Positions 23,458 through 34,393 are shown, counted from the stretch's first letter. The stretch: DNA of 64,000 nucleotides from Schistocerca nitens (GCF_023898315.1 NC_064625.1:101480269-101544268), one strand, 5' to 3'. Notes: generated by a model not told the origin, from the letters alone. Made by a program: numbers and translations.

Positions 23458-25165
23458 TCAAAAGTATCCAGACACACCCAAAAACATAAGTTTTTCATAT
23501 TAGGTGCATTGTCCTGCCACCTACTGCAAGGTACTCCATACCAGTAGTCATTAGACATCATGAGAGAACAGGATGGGGTACTCCGTGGAACTCATGGACT
23601 TCGAACATGGTCAGGTGAATGGGTGTCACTTTTTTTATACATCTGTATGTGAGATTTCCACACCTCTAAACATCCCTAGGTTGACAGTTTCTGATGTGAC
23701 AGTGAGGTGGAAACATGGAGGGACACATACAGCACAAAAGCATACAGGCCGACCTTGTCTGTTGACTGACAGGAACTGCGTACAGGTGAAGAGGGTCATG
23801 TATGTATGTATTGAACTGGGGACTGAGAAACGATGGAAAGGCTTTGTCCTCGCCATAGCCCTCAGTGGTACACAATCCCACAACAGGCTACAGCAGTCCA
23901 TTCGTCCCACCATCAACCCACACCGAACCTAGGGATATTGTGAGGTTTGGCCCCCAGCAGAATGTCTCATTCCAGATGACCATAAACCCAATGTTTGGGT
24001 GATAGAGTAATTGAGTAATTATGGTGTATGTACACATAGCCAGTGTTTGTGCAGCAATCGCTGATACAGTGTAACTGAGACGGAATAAGGGGAACCAGCC
24101 TGCATTCACCGAGGCAGATGGAAAACCACCTTAAAAATTGTCCACATGCTTGCCGGCACACTGGACCTTGACACTAATCCACCACATGGACTCATGCCGG
24201 GGACCGTCATGCCTTCCCACTCGGGAAGCAGTGTGTTAGACCGCATGGCTAGCCAGGTAGGCTGAAGAGAGTCATAATGTGTAATAGGCAGACGACATCT
24301 ATCCAGACCATCACACAGGAATTCCAAACTGCATCATTATCCACTGCAAGTACTATGACAGTTAGGCAGGAGGTGAGGAAACTTGGATTTCATGGTCGAG
24401 AGGCTGTTCATAAGCTACACATCACACCAGTAAATGCCAAACAACGCCTCGCTTGGTGCAAGGCTTGTAAATATTGGATCACTGAACAATGGAAAAACGT
24501 TGTGTGGAGTGTCGAATCACGGTACACAATGTGGCGATCCGCTGGTAGGGTGTGAGTACGGCGAATGCCCGGTGAACGTCATCTGCCTGCGTGTGTAGTG
24601 CCAACAGTAAAATTCAGAGGCTGTGTTGTTATGTCGTGGTCGTGTTTTTCATGTAGGGGGCTTGCACCCCTTGTTGTTTTGCGTGGCACTATCACAGCAC
24701 AGGCCCACATCGATGTTTTAACCACCTTCTTGCTTCCCACTGTTGAAGAGCAATTCGGGGATGGCGATTGAATCTTTCTATACAATCGAGCAGCTGTTCA
24801 TAATGCACAGCCTGTGGCGGAGTGATTATACGACAATAACATCCCTGTAATGGACTTGCTTCCATAGAGTCCTGACCTGAATCCTATGGAACACCTTTGG
24901 GATGTTTTGGAATGCCGACTTGGTGCCAGGCCTCACCGACTGATATCGATACCTCTCCTCAGTACAGCACTCTGTGAGGAATGGTCTGCCATTCCCAAAG
25001 AAACCTTCCGGCACCTGATTGAACGAATGCCTGCGACAGTAGAAGATGCCATCAAGTCTAAGGGTGGGCCAACACCATATTGAATTCCAGCATTACTGAT
25101 GGAGGGCGCCATGAACTTGTTAGTCATTTTCAGCCAGGTGTCCGGATACTTTTGATCACATAGTG
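23458..25165 (+). mobile_element. Tc1-like transposon (copy 2), split by a SINE
   Basis: Inverted ends CACTACATGATCAAAAGTAT (23458) and the matching right end at 25165 are flanked by TA. It belongs to the family of 8656-9884: MGYSVELMDFEHGQVNGCHF at 23573 is the transposase start, and IEHLWDVLECRLGARPHRL-type sequence (24886-24950) the last catalytic region. The coding sequence is interrupted at 23800-24262 by a SINE and carries several additional stops, for example just before the mid-region at 24556. Not functional. Confidence 0.9.
23800..24262 (-). repeat. 463 bp SINE-like insertion with tRNA-like head, inside Tc1 copy 2
   Basis: It interrupts the transposase between matching 13 bp sequences: TGAAGAGGGTCAT at 23787-23799 and TGAAGAGAGTCAT at 24263-24275, one mismatch. 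On the minus strand it begins GGCTAGCCATGCGGTCTAAC, which resembles a tRNA head with an A-box. A body of about 400 bp follows with a GGTCCCCGGCATGAGTCC B-box-like segment. The flanking duplication and uninterrupted family match on both sides show it entered after the Tc1 copy. Confidence 0.75.
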
Positions 25166-25379
25166 TATCACCATGTTCAACTGCCATATGGTAATTACAG
25201 TCCACAATGGAGCTCCATGAACAGGTGCACTTTAATTATAGCTACCTGATACATCTTGCGTAATGTCTGAGAAGGTAAAATCAGAGAATTCTGCGTTCAT
25301 ACTGAGGGGGGTATCAGTAGACATTCTTCTGAAGCTGAAAACTGCAAATGGAATAGGAAAGGGTGAGCAAGTAAGGTCA

Positions 25380-25772
25380 GTTGCAGTGAAGGCGAATTGT
25401 AGACTTCGGTTTATTTGGAGAATTCTTGGAACATGTAGTTCATTGGCGAAGAAGGTCGCAAACAGAACACTTGTAAGACGTATTCTTGAGCATTGCTCGA
25501 GTGTTTGGGATCCCCATCATGCCGCGTAAAAGGAAGACATCGAAGCAGTTCAGAGGCATGCTGCTTGATTTGCCGCTGACTGCAAAATGGTCCTGCTGTA
25601 ACCAACATGCATCTCTCACGAGGTTTGCGAAGACAAGAGAATTCAGGGCTCCTACACATGCATAGGGACAGTCGTTTTTCCTCATTCCTATTACGAGTGG
25701 TACAAGAGGGGAATGTCTGACTGTGGTACAAGGTACCCTCCGCCATATGCAGAATGGTGGGTTGTGGAGTAC
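25380..25772 (+). pseudogene. Non-LTR retrotransposon C-terminal fragment, plus strand
   Basis: The plus strand from 25390 reads KANCRLRFIWRILGTCS, then TLVRRILEHCSSVWDPHHA. This is the typical C-terminal part of Jockey/CR1-like ORF2 proteins. Stops appear near 25530 and 25570. The end at about 25772 carries a GGTACCCTCCGCCATATGCA string and a short TACATCTACATCC tail. It therefore meets the tail of the next, minus-strand element head-on. Confidence 0.7.
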
Positions 25773-26751
25773 ATCTACATCCATACTCCGCAAGCCACCT
25801 GACGTTGTGTGGCGGAGGGTACCTTGAGTACCTCTATCGGTTCTCTCTTCTATTCCAGTCTCGTATTGTTCGTGGAAAGAAGGATTGTCGGTATGCCTCT
25901 GTGTGGGCTCTAATCTCTCTGATTTTATCCTCATGGTCTCTTCGCGAGATATACATAGGAGGGAGCAATATACTGCTTGACTCCTCGGTGAAGGTATGTT
26001 CTCGAAACTTCAACAAAAGCCCGTACCAAGCTACTGAGCGTCTCTCCTGCAGACTCTTCCACTGGAGTTTATCTATCATCTCCGTAACGCTTTCGCGATT
26101 ACTAAATGATCCTGTAACGAAGCGCACTGCTCTCCGTTGGATCTTCTCTCTCTCTTCTATCAACCCTATCTGGTACAGATCCCACACGGCTGAGCAGTAT
26201 TCAAGCAGTGGGCAAACAAGCGTACTGTAACCTACTTCCTCTGTTTTCAGATTGCATTTCCTTAGGATTCTTCCAATGAATCTCAGTCTGGCATCTGCTT
26301 TACCGACGATCAACTCTATATGATCATTCCATTTTAAATCACTCCTAATGCGTACTCCCAGATAATTTATGGTATTAACTGCTTCCAGTTGCTGACCTGC
26401 TATATTGTAGCAAAACGATAAAGGATCTTTCTTTGTATGTATTCGCAGCACATTACATTTGTCTACATTGAGATTCAATTGCCATTCCCTGCACCATGCG
26501 TCAATTCGCTGCAGATTCTCCTGCATTTCAGTACAATTTTCCACTGTTACAACCTCTAGATATACCACAGCATCATCCGCAAAAAGCCTCAGTGAACTTC
26601 TGATGTCATCCACAAGGTCATTTATATATATTGTGAATAGCAACAGTCCTACGACACTCCCCTGCGGCACACCTGAAATCACTCTTACTTCGGAAGACTT
26701 CTCTCCATTGAGAATGACATGCTGCGTTCTGATACATACTGCGCGAACCAC
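25773..26751 (-). pseudogene. Non-LTR retrotransposon RT to C-terminus, 305 open codons
   Basis: A 305-codon minus-strand frame (25834-26751) runs uninterrupted from the RT palm to near the end of ORF2. GVPQGSVVGLLLFTIYINDL is followed by LFADDAVVYLEV, the catalytic Asp pair. The thumb-like region includes WQLNLNVDKCNVLRIHTK. A NYLGVRIRSDLKWNDHIELI block and the C-terminal RRAVRFVTGSFSNRESV and PRTIRDWNRRE follow. A TCTACATCC-type tail marks the 3' end near 25773. The 5' part (endonuclease, RT fingers) is absent. A closely related copy lies at 60090-61505. The open frame suggests a fairly recent insertion, but truncation leaves it immobile. Confidence 0.85.
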
Positions 26752-27395
26752 TATACGGTGCTTGGTGGAAGTTACCCTGTACCACTACTACTCATTTCCT
26801 TTCCTGTGCCACTCAGCCCATATGCCTCCTTACGAGCCCTAATTTCACGTATCTTATCTTCATGTTCCTTACGTGAAATGTATATTGGCAGTAGTAGCAT
26901 CGTTGTGCAGTCAGTTTCAAATGCTTCAAATTTTCTCTATAGTGGTCCTCGAAAAGAACGTCGCCTTTCGTCCACGTATTCCCGTTTGAGTTCCCGAAAC
27001 ATAAACATGCGAGTTGCATAATACTTGCGTGTTGTAGACCTACCGGTAACAAATCTAGCAGCCCGCCACTGAATTGCTTACACGTCTTCCTTTAATCAGA
27101 CCTGGTGTGCATCCCAAACACTCGGGTAGTGCTCAAGAATAGGTCGCCCTAGTGTCTTATATGTGGTCTCCTTTACAGGTGAACCACGCTTTCCTTAAAT
27201 TTTCCCAATGCACCGAACTCGATCATTCGCCTTTCCTAGCATAATCCTCACGTGCTCGTTCTATTTCATATCGGTTTGCAAAGTTATGACCTGATATTTA
27301 AACAACGTGATTTGGTCTAGTAGAACACTACCAATGCTGTATCCGAACATTACAGACTTTTTTTCCCTAGTCATCTGCATTAAGCTTGCAGGTGC
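26752..27395 (-). pseudogene. Another non-LTR retrotransposon C-terminal fragment
   Basis: Broken minus-strand frames read VKETTYKTLGRPILEHYPSV, RAARFVTGRSTTRKYY and MLLLPIYISRKEHEDKIREI, the same region of ORF2 as in the preceding element. The sequence clearly differs, and it is closest in type to the copy at 32855. Many stops. Neither end is well defined. Confidence 0.7.
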
Positions 27396-27648
27396 ACAGT
27401 CTGGCCTCAACAGCTGAGGGACAGTGGTGCTGTTTCATCTAGAGGTGTATTCTGCAGGTGCATATTCTGGACGTGGTGCTTTAGAAGCACTTTGGACTTT
27501 ATGTCTCACGGTGTCTCTTACACACGTATGATCTGCGCCTACCGTCTAAGGACACTGGGGACTTTTTTTGACATAGTATTTGTTGCAAGTGAGTGGTGTG
27601 GACTCGACCGTACACAAGTGTGCCACCAGAGTGCAGGCAGAGTCCTAC

Positions 27649-27845
27649 CTGCGGGGCCGGGTAGATAGAGAAGGCGAGCTTGCTGCGCTTTGGGTAGTCC
27701 ACAGAGAGCCTCTCCATCAGCAGGGATCCGAACCCGGAGCCAGTCCCGCCCCCGAATGAGTGGAACACCAGGAAGCCCTGCAGCGCCGCGCACTGGTCCG
27801 CCATCTTGCGGATCCGATCCAGTGTGACGTCGATGCACTCCTTAC
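27649..27845 (-). CDS. Alpha-tubulin, internal coding exon with the GTP-binding loop
   Basis: The minus-strand exon supplies two bases of a glycine codon and then 65 intact codons, starting [17 protein letters not shown]. It includes [20 protein letters not shown], the tubulin signature loop that contacts GTP phosphates, and ends [11 protein letters not shown]. The acceptor is TTTGCAG at 27846-27852 and the donor is CAG followed by GTAGGA (27648 down). Alpha identity is clear because beta-tubulin has a different sequence here. By eye about 13 of 65 residues depart from the usual alpha consensus (for example PKR where GKK is usual). A divergent, perhaps tissue-restricted isotype is therefore likely. 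The frame continues into exon 7106-7287. The upstream exons were not recognised in the window. Confidence 0.92.
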
Positions 27846-28201
27846 CTGCAAATGGCCGCCAATAAGTGATACAGTGATACACAATACATTCTAGTACTAC
27901 TACGTGGCGAAACTACAGTGTGCACTGGTCACAGTGCAGAACCAGTAATAATGAATAACTTTATGTATGAGAAATAAATGTGGTTCCTAGCATGGTTTGA
28001 CGCCACATCAGCAGTTTAGGTGTCAGTTTGCTGTTTATATGATTCGAGTGGGTTCACATTTGGCCTCATCAGACTGAATGATAGCCTTTCAGATTATGGA
28101 TGGTAGTTATTGCTGAAACAATCGATTTGCGGTTATATCGATTTTTTCCACGCCAGTTTTATCTGACTGTTAAAATCGCTCAAAATAAATGGTTTCTGTA
28201 C
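27846..28201 (-). other. Upstream tubulin intron, unremarkable start
   Basis: Non-coding DNA between the acceptor of exon 27649-27845 and the gypsy-type LTR. If no earlier exon lies in the window, this intron extends at least 36 kb to the window end. That point is inferred. Confidence 0.5.
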
Positions 28202-28683
28202 TGTCTGCCATCGGGTTCCCCTAAATGGTAGACAGCACCGCATAACAGCCATGCTATGAGGGAAACAAACCAACAGCCAAACAGGCGAAGACATCAGGTA
28301 AACACACCGAAGATTCGAGTCGATTAATAGGAACCTTTCCTTGTAGAGGTCGTCGCGACATATCCGGCCACGGATTCCTACGCCGGGTTTCTATTGGCTC
28401 CAGCTCACTATATAGGCTCGGCCGGTCGAAGACAGACCAGTCTTCGTCCGCTGCTGATGGCAACCGCTATAGCAGTCTCCGAGATCACCGAAGCCGCTGT
28501 ACTGCACAGCCGATCGAAGTACCAGCCGACCCAGAGGAACCACATCTCCGGCTAGATCGACGGACGTCTACATCTATTGTACAACCAGCTATTGTATTGT
28601 AGAAGACGTTACGTTCAATAAACTGTTGGAGAATACAACAGTTTCTGAAATAACTGATTTTCGGTTTTTTATTTCTTATAACA
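28202..28683 (+). repeat. Candidate 5' LTR of the decayed gypsy element
   Basis: The segment begins TGTCTGCC and ends ATAACA. It contains a TATATAGGCTC TATA-like box near 28410 and AATAAAC near 28617, in the order expected of promoter and polyadenylation signals in an LTR. It stands upstream of plus-strand gypsy pol remnants. No second copy or target duplication was found, so the ends rest only on the TG…CA rule. Confidence 0.45.
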
Positions 28684-28784
28684 AACGCAGAAATCGAGCA
28701 AGGATTGAAAAATTTTGACTCGCTCAGCTTCAAGATACGTAGAATCAAAGTATTAAATAAAAATAGGCAAATAAAAGAAAACTT

Positions 28785-29975
28785 ACTCTGTGCACCACAT
28801 GCATGTTGGGACACGTGAGGCAATACTGACCCTACGACTTATCTTAGAAGAAAGATTAAGGAAAGGCAAACCTACGTTTCTAGCATTTGTAGACTTAGAG
28901 AAAGCTTTTGACAATGTTGATTGGAATACTCTCTTTCAAATTTTGAAGGTGGCAGGGGTAAAATACAGGGAGCGAAAGGCTATTTACAATTTGTACAGAA
29001 ACCAGATGGCAGTTATAAGAGTCGAGGGGTATGAAAGGGAAGCAGTGGTTGGGAAGGGAGTGAGACAGGGTTGTAGCCTATCCCCAATGTTATTCAATCT
29101 GTATATTGAACAAGCAATAAAGGAAACAAAAGAATAGTTTGGGGTAGGTATTAAAATCCATGGAGAAGAAATAAAAACTTTGAGGTTCGCCGATGACGTT
29201 GTAATTCTGTCAGAGACAGCAAAGGACTTGGAAGAGCAGTTGAACGGAATGGACAGTGTCTTGAAAGGAGGGTATAAGATTAACATCAACAAAAGCAAAA
29301 CGAGGATAATGGAATGTAGTCAAATTAAGTCGGGTGATGCTGAGGGAATTAGATTAGGAAATGAGACACTTAAAGTAGTAAAGGAGTTTTGCTATTTGGG
29401 GAAAAAAATAACTGATGATGGTCGAAGTAGAGAGGATATAAAATGTAGGCTGGCAATGGCAAGGAAAGTGTTTCTGAAGAAGAAAAATTTTTTTAACATC
29501 GAGTATAGATTTAAGTGTCAGGAAGTCGTTTCTGAAAGTATTTGTGTGGAGTGTAGCCATGTATGGAAGCGAAACGTGGACGATAAATAGTTCGGAGAAG
29601 AAGAGAATAGAAGCTTTCGAAATGTGGTGCTACAGAAGAATGCTGAAGATTAGATAGGTAGATCACATAACTAAGGAGGAGTAATTGAATAGAATTGGGG
29701 AGGAGTTTGTGGCACAACTTGAATAGAAGAAGGGATCGGTTGATAGGACATGTTCTGAGACATCGAGGGATCACCAATTTAGTATTGGAGGGCAGCGTGG
29801 AGGGTAAAAATCGTAGAGGGCGACCAAGAGATGAATACACTAAGCAGATGCAGAAGGATGTAGGCTGCAGTAGGTACTGGGAGATGAAGAAGCTTGCACA
29901 GCATAGAGTAGCATGGAGAGCTACATCAAACCAGTCTCAGGACTGAAGACCACAACAACAACGACAATTTTGTTG
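28785..29975 (+). mobile_element. RTE-type non-LTR retrotransposon (RT to 3' end), copy 1
   Basis: Plus-strand frames give an endonuclease-RT protein of the RTE type from the RT core onward. VGTREAILTLRLILEERLRK is followed by FLAFVDLEKAFDNVDWNTLF, GVRQGCSLSPMLFNLYIEQA and then LRFADDVVILSETAKDLEEQ, with intact catalytic Asp residues. INKSKTRIMECS and DDGRSREDIKCRLAMARK follow. The C-terminus near 29695-29946 contains RRDRLIGHVLRHRGITNLVL. Single frameshifts and stops lie near 29137, 29590 and 29660. The 3' end is an ACAACAACAACG tail. It sits between the LTR and pol of the gypsy element. A shorter sibling lies at 39441-40115. Confidence 0.85.
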
Positions 29976-30852
29976 AACATATTACGCTGAAAGACAATGC
30001 ACAGCCGAAATTTTTCCGGGCCAGTACTGTACCCATTGCATTACGGGACAAAGTCGCTGTTGCACTTAAAAAATTGCAAGATAGCGTAGTTATTGCGCCC
30101 ACATCAGCTAGTCAATGGGCAATTCCACTAGTTTGGCTCCCCAAACCTTCAGGTTGCATTCGCGTCTGTGTTTTTAAGTCTACAATCAATCCACAAACTG
30201 TAATTGATACTTATACATTGGCGATCCCAGGGGACTCATGGACAGATTAGGCGCTGGACGCTATTTTTCAGAAATTGATTTGCGCGACGCGTATCTTCAA
30301 ATACCGTTCGATCAAGAATCTCAAAAAGTGAGTGTCGTAAATACTCATTTGGGCTTGTTTAAATATTTGCGTTTGCCTTTGCACGCGCCATTTTCCAACG
30401 ATATTCGGATCAGCTGACTGCACAAGTGCCAAACTGTTCAAACTATTTGGACGACATTGTAGTAGCAGGACGCACACCTGAAGAGCATATTACAAATTTT
30501 CGTGCTTTGTTTCGTGTGTTGTCTGAGGCAGGACTAAAGTATAGACTGGACGTGGGTTTTTTAAAGATGAGTTGCAGTATCTTGGTCATGTCATACAGAG
30601 TCAAGGTTTACATCCCCTTCAGTTGCATTCGTGAGGCATACGAAATATTCCAGTTCCTCACTATGTCACAGAATTGCAGTCAGTCTTACGAAAAATGAAC
30701 TATTATATTCGGTTCATACAGAATGCTGCACAAATTGCAGCTCCATTGCATTGCTTGCGTCGCAAGAGTGTCCGCTTTGTTTGGACAGATGAGTGCCAAG
30801 TAGATTTTCAAAAAATTAAAGATGCCTTGCTCAGTGATCGATGCTTAGTTCA

Positions 30853-31023
30853 AAAATGGTTCAAATGGCTCTGAGCATTATGGGACTTAACATCTGAGGT
30901 CATCAGTCCCCTAGAACTTAGAACTACTTAAACCTAACTAACCTAAGGACATCACACACCTCCATGCCCGAGGCAGGATTCGAACCTGCGACCGTAGCGG
31001 TCGCGCGGTACCAGACTGTAGCG
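30853..31023 (-). repeat. tRNA (Leu/Ser-like) SINE in gypsy RNase H region
   Basis: Flanked by the 14 bp direct repeat CGATGCTTAGTTCA (30839-30852 and 31024-31037). Minus-strand orientation. The tail is ATGGTTCAAATGGCTCTGAG as read on plus, and the B-box region is GCAGGATTCGAACCTGCGAC. The outermost tRNA head is missing, so it is 5'-truncated. Confidence 0.9.
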
Positions 31024-31192
31024 CGATGCTTAGTTCACTTTGATCCTGGCAAACCAGTTGGATTGCAAGTTGATGCTTCGTCTTACGGAATCGGTGCAGT
31101 GCTTGTCGCACAGAACCGATGTTGAAGATAGACCTATTGCTTTCGCATCAAAAGTGTTGTCCGAAGCTTAGAGTAACTTCACAAATTGCGAG

Positions 31193-31380
31193 AAAAATGG
31201 CTCTGAGCACTATGGGACTTAACATCTGAGGTCATCAGTCCCTTAGAACTTAGAACTACTTAAACCTAACTAACCTAAGGACATCACACACATCCATGCC
31301 CGAGGCAGGATTCGAACCTGCGGCCATAACGGTAACGCGGTTCCGGACTGCGCCTAGAGCCACTCGGCCATACCGGCCGG
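31193..31380 (-). repeat. tRNA (Leu/Ser-like) SINE, second copy in the gypsy pol
   Basis: Same family and orientation as the copy at 30853. The head ends with GGCCATACCGGCCGG. The flanks CAAATTGCGAG and CAAATTTCCAG (31182-31192, 31381-31391) agree at most positions and are a worn target duplication. It splits the RNase H coding region. Confidence 0.85.
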
Positions 31381-31887
31381 CAAATTTCCAGAGAGGCTTT
31401 GGCTATTGTGTATGGTGTCACCAAATTTCACCACCATTTGTCTGGCAGAAAATTCTACGTAGTAACGGATCACAAGCCTTTGCAGTCCTTGTTTCATCCG
31501 ACGTAACCGGCTACTGTACAAACTGCCCAAAAATTGCAAAGATGGGATTTGTTGTTGTCTCAATGCCAGTATGAAATATCATCCGACAGCTCAACATGGT
31601 AATGCGGACGCGCTTTCACGTCTTCCGATTGGCCCTGATGCAGACTGACGCTTCTGCAGCATCTTGTTGTCACATTGATGCTCGGGACTCTGAATTGCTT
31701 CAGTCTTTTCCAATGAATTATAAGAAAATGGCACAGGCCACGGAATCTGATCCAGATTTGAACATTTTGCTAACATATATTAGCAAATATTTGCCTCACT
31801 AATTGAATAGCATAAATAACTCTGTAGTGGGCCGATACTTTGCACGTCGGCATAGCCCCGCTCTGCAGAAAGGTGTGATTCTTAAAA

Positions 31888-32017
31888 TGTAAGGTTTCAC
31901 GGCCGGTATTGTCTTCACTCAAAACTTCCGGGCCGATTTGTCGTGGTCGAAGTATAAAACTCTCTCCTGACGCTTCGTCTCCGACTGCGGGAGACATCCT
32001 CGGAGGTACCTCCGAGG
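31888..32017. repeat. 130 bp unidentified insertion ending in a 20 bp palindrome
   Basis: The gypsy protein frame runs up to KGVIL before 31887 and resumes near 32018 with SLVQNDSGQSRVLIHKALQK. The intervening GGTTTCACGGCCGGTATTG… sequence has no place in pol. It finishes with the perfect palindrome CCTCGGAGGTACCTCCGAGG at 31998-32017. The family is unknown to me. Confidence 0.5.
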
Positions 32018-32854
32018 GTGTGAGTCTTGTTCAGAATGACAGTGGACAGTCACGTGTGTTGATCCACAAAGCTTTGCAAAAAGAAGTGTTGCAGTTACTT
32101 CAGCAAGAACACTGGGGGATTGTTCGTATGAAACAGTTAGCGCGTCGACATTTACTTGGTACGGTACAGACGCCCAAATAGAACAGATGACGTCACAGTG
32201 TCAAGAATGTGCGGAAAATCAATCCGCTCCACCACAAAAATTCTTTGCTTGGCGAAAGTCGCAATCGCCATGGTAACGTGTGAACACAGACTTTGCAGGA
32301 CCTTTTCGGAGCACTCGCTGGTTGATAGTAGTTGACTCGTATAGCAAGTTTCCTTTTGCTGTGCCCATGAACTCGACAACGTCACGTAGTACAATTCAGA
32401 TGTCATCGATATTTTTTCCTCGAAGGTTTACCTGAAGTAAGAGTGTCAGACAACGGCCCTCAGTTCACGTCAAATGAATTTGAAACATTCTGTGAACGCA
32501 ATGGCATACAGCATCTAACTGGTGCACCGTTCCATCCATTGTCAGGTGGCGAAGCGGAACGTTTTGTAAGAACATTCAAGCAGCAAATGGTCAAACTTCG
32601 CTCCGCACACACCATGCAACTGTTTCTCGCCTGCTATTGTTCGCACCCACGGGATGGACCATCAGCGGCAGAGTTGCTTCGCGACCGCCGCATCAGACAC
32701 TGCTCCACTTGCTCCAACCTCCTCAGCATCTGGCGCCGAAGGAAGGTCGCAAGCACTGCTTCGCGCCTTATGATATGGTCTTTTACAAGGTTTTTAGTGG
32801 CGTGAGGCGAGATCTTCCGCGAACTTGGCGCTTGTATGTATCTTCTTTCAGATG

Positions 32855-34392
32855 CATCTACATCTACATACATACTCCGCAATCCACCATACGGTGCGTG
32901 GCGGAGGGTACCTCGTACCACAACTAGCATCTTCTCTCCCTGTTCCACTCCCAAACAGAACGAGGGAAAAATGACTGGCTATATGCCTGTACGAGCCCTA
33001 ATCTCTCTTACCTTTGTGGTCTTTCCGCGAAATGTAAGTTGGCGGCAGTAAAATTGTACTGCAGTCAGCCTCAAATGCTGGTTCTCTAAATTTCCTCAGT
33101 AGCGATTCACGAAAAAAAAAACGCCTCCTTTCCTCCAGAGACTCCCACCCGAGTTCCTGAAGCATTTCCATAACACTCATGTGATGATCAAACCTACCAG
33201 TAACAAATCTAGCAGCCCGCCTCTGAATTGCTTCTATGTCCTCCCTCAATCCGACCTGATAGGGATCCCAAACGCTCGAGCAGTACTCGAGAATAGGTCG
33301 TATTAGTGTTTTATAAGCGGTCTCCTTTACAGATGAACCACATCTTCCCAAAATTCTACCAATGAACCGAAGACGACTATCCGCCTTCCCCACAACTGCC
33401 ATTACATGCTTGTCCCACTTCATATCGCTCTGCAATGTTACGCCCAAATATTTAATCGGCGTGACTGTGTCAAGCGTAACACTACTAATGGAGTATTCAA
33501 ACATTACAGGATTCTTTTTCCAATTCATCTGTATTAATTTACATTTATCTATATTTAGACTTAGCTGCCATTCTTTACACCAATCACAAATCCTGTCCAA
33601 GTCATCTTGTATCCCCCTACAGTCACTCAACGACGACACCTTCCAGTACACCACAGCATCATCAGCAAACAGTCACACATTGCTATCCACCCTATCCGAA
33701 AGATCATTGATGTAGATAGAAAACAACAGCGGACCTACCACACTTGCCTGGGGCACTCCAGATGATACCCTCACCTCCGATGAACACTCACCATCGTGGA
33801 CAACGCACTGGGTTCTATTACTTAAGAAGTCTTCGAGCCACTCACATACTTGGGATCCAATCCCATATGCTCGTACCTTAGTTAGGAGTCTGCAGTGGGG
33901 CACCGAGTCAAACGCTTTCCGGAAGTCAAGGAATATGGCATCCGTCTGAAACCCTTCATCCACGGTTCGCAAGGTATCACGTGAAAAAAGGGCGAGTTAC
34001 GTTTCGCAGGAGCGATGCTTTCTAAAGCCGTGCTGATGCATGGACAGCAACTTCTCTGTCTCAAGGAAATTCATTATATTCGAATTGAGAATATGTTCGA
34101 GAATCCTGCAACAAACCGATGTTAAGGATATTGGTCTGTAATTTTGACGATCCGTCCTTCTACCCTTCTTATGTACAGGCGTCACCTGCGTTTTTTTCCA
34201 GTCGCTCGGGACTTTACGTTGGGCAAGAGATTCGCGATAAATGCAAGCTAAGTAAGGAGCCAATGCAGTAGAGTGCTCTCTGTAAAACCGAATTGGAATC
34301 CCATCAGGACCTGGCGATTTATTTATTTTCAACCCATTCAGCTGCTTCAAAACCCCAGGGATGTCTATCACTATGTCCTCCATACGGGAATC
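32855..34392 (-). mobile_element. Non-LTR retrotransposon A: 3' half, first copy of the duplicated part
   Basis: A minus-strand element ends near 32855 with a TGTAGATGTAGATG-type tail (CATCTACATCTACATA on plus). From 5' to 3' the frames read as follows. 34446-33997 holds RT fingers (LKINKSPGPDGIPIRFYREH; VTPVHKKGRRTDRQNYRPIS; HQHGFRKHRSCET). 33972-33673 holds FLDFRKAFDSVPHCRLLTKV and SSGVPQASVVGPLLFSIYIN. After a stop, LFADDAVVYWK leads into the C-terminal 33654-32998. Stops at 33997 (TAA) and 33673 (TGA) look like C-to-T changes of CAA and CGA. The stretch 33455-34391 recurs at 35985-36893. Confidence 0.85.
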
Positions 34393-34393
34393 T

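Larger units (their letters stand above)
7288..27648 (-). other. Alpha-tubulin intron, 20.4 kb, filled with transposons
   Basis: This intron joins two tubulin exons that are adjacent in the protein (…IYPAPQ to VSTAVVEP…). The donor is CAG followed by GTAGGA at 27648 downward, and the acceptor ends at 7288. Both exon ends are in phase 0 at this junction. About half of the intron is recognisable transposon sequence, listed separately. The remainder is AT-rich and uninformative. Elements lie in both orientations. Confidence 0.8.
29976..32850 (+). pseudogene. Ty3/gypsy pol remnant: RT, RNase H and integrase
   Basis: Broken plus-strand frames follow the gypsy order. RT: SASQWAIPLVWLPKPSG, then the catalytic NYLDDIVVAGRTPEEH near 30438-30486, then LRKMNYYIRFIQNAAQIA. 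RNase H: PGKPVGLQVDASSYGIGAVL near 31047 and FYVVTDHKPLQSLF near 31453. Integrase: HWGIVRMKQLARRH near 32110, FAGPF near 32296, SDNGPQFTSNEFETFCERNG at 32446 and GEAERFVRTFKQQM near 32550. These carry the D, D and E positions. Gag and protease are not seen and no envelope gene is recognised. Two SINEs and a 130 bp insert interrupt it, and many stops occur. It appears to resume at 38880-39440 after later insertions. Confidence 0.85.

Noticed and set aside
26459..26842. 127-codon plus-strand frame
   Set aside because: Antisense shadow of the minus-strand RT; the minus frame carries the RT motifs.
27539..27838. 99-codon minus frame overlapping the tubulin exon
   Set aside because: Wrong frame of the GC-rich exon. 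The other frame gives a perfect tubulin match with correct splice sites.
27841..27850. CAGGTAAG as a splice donor on the minus strand
   Set aside because: It reads as a perfect donor, but the GT is the first base pair of tubulin coding sequence and the CAG is the acceptor. Using it as a donor would remove conserved codons.
31296..31574. Reading frames starting MPEAGFEPA in the SINEs (also at 40741)
   Set aside because: They are translations of the tRNA-like B-box region of the SINE and recur with every copy. There is no protein-level support.
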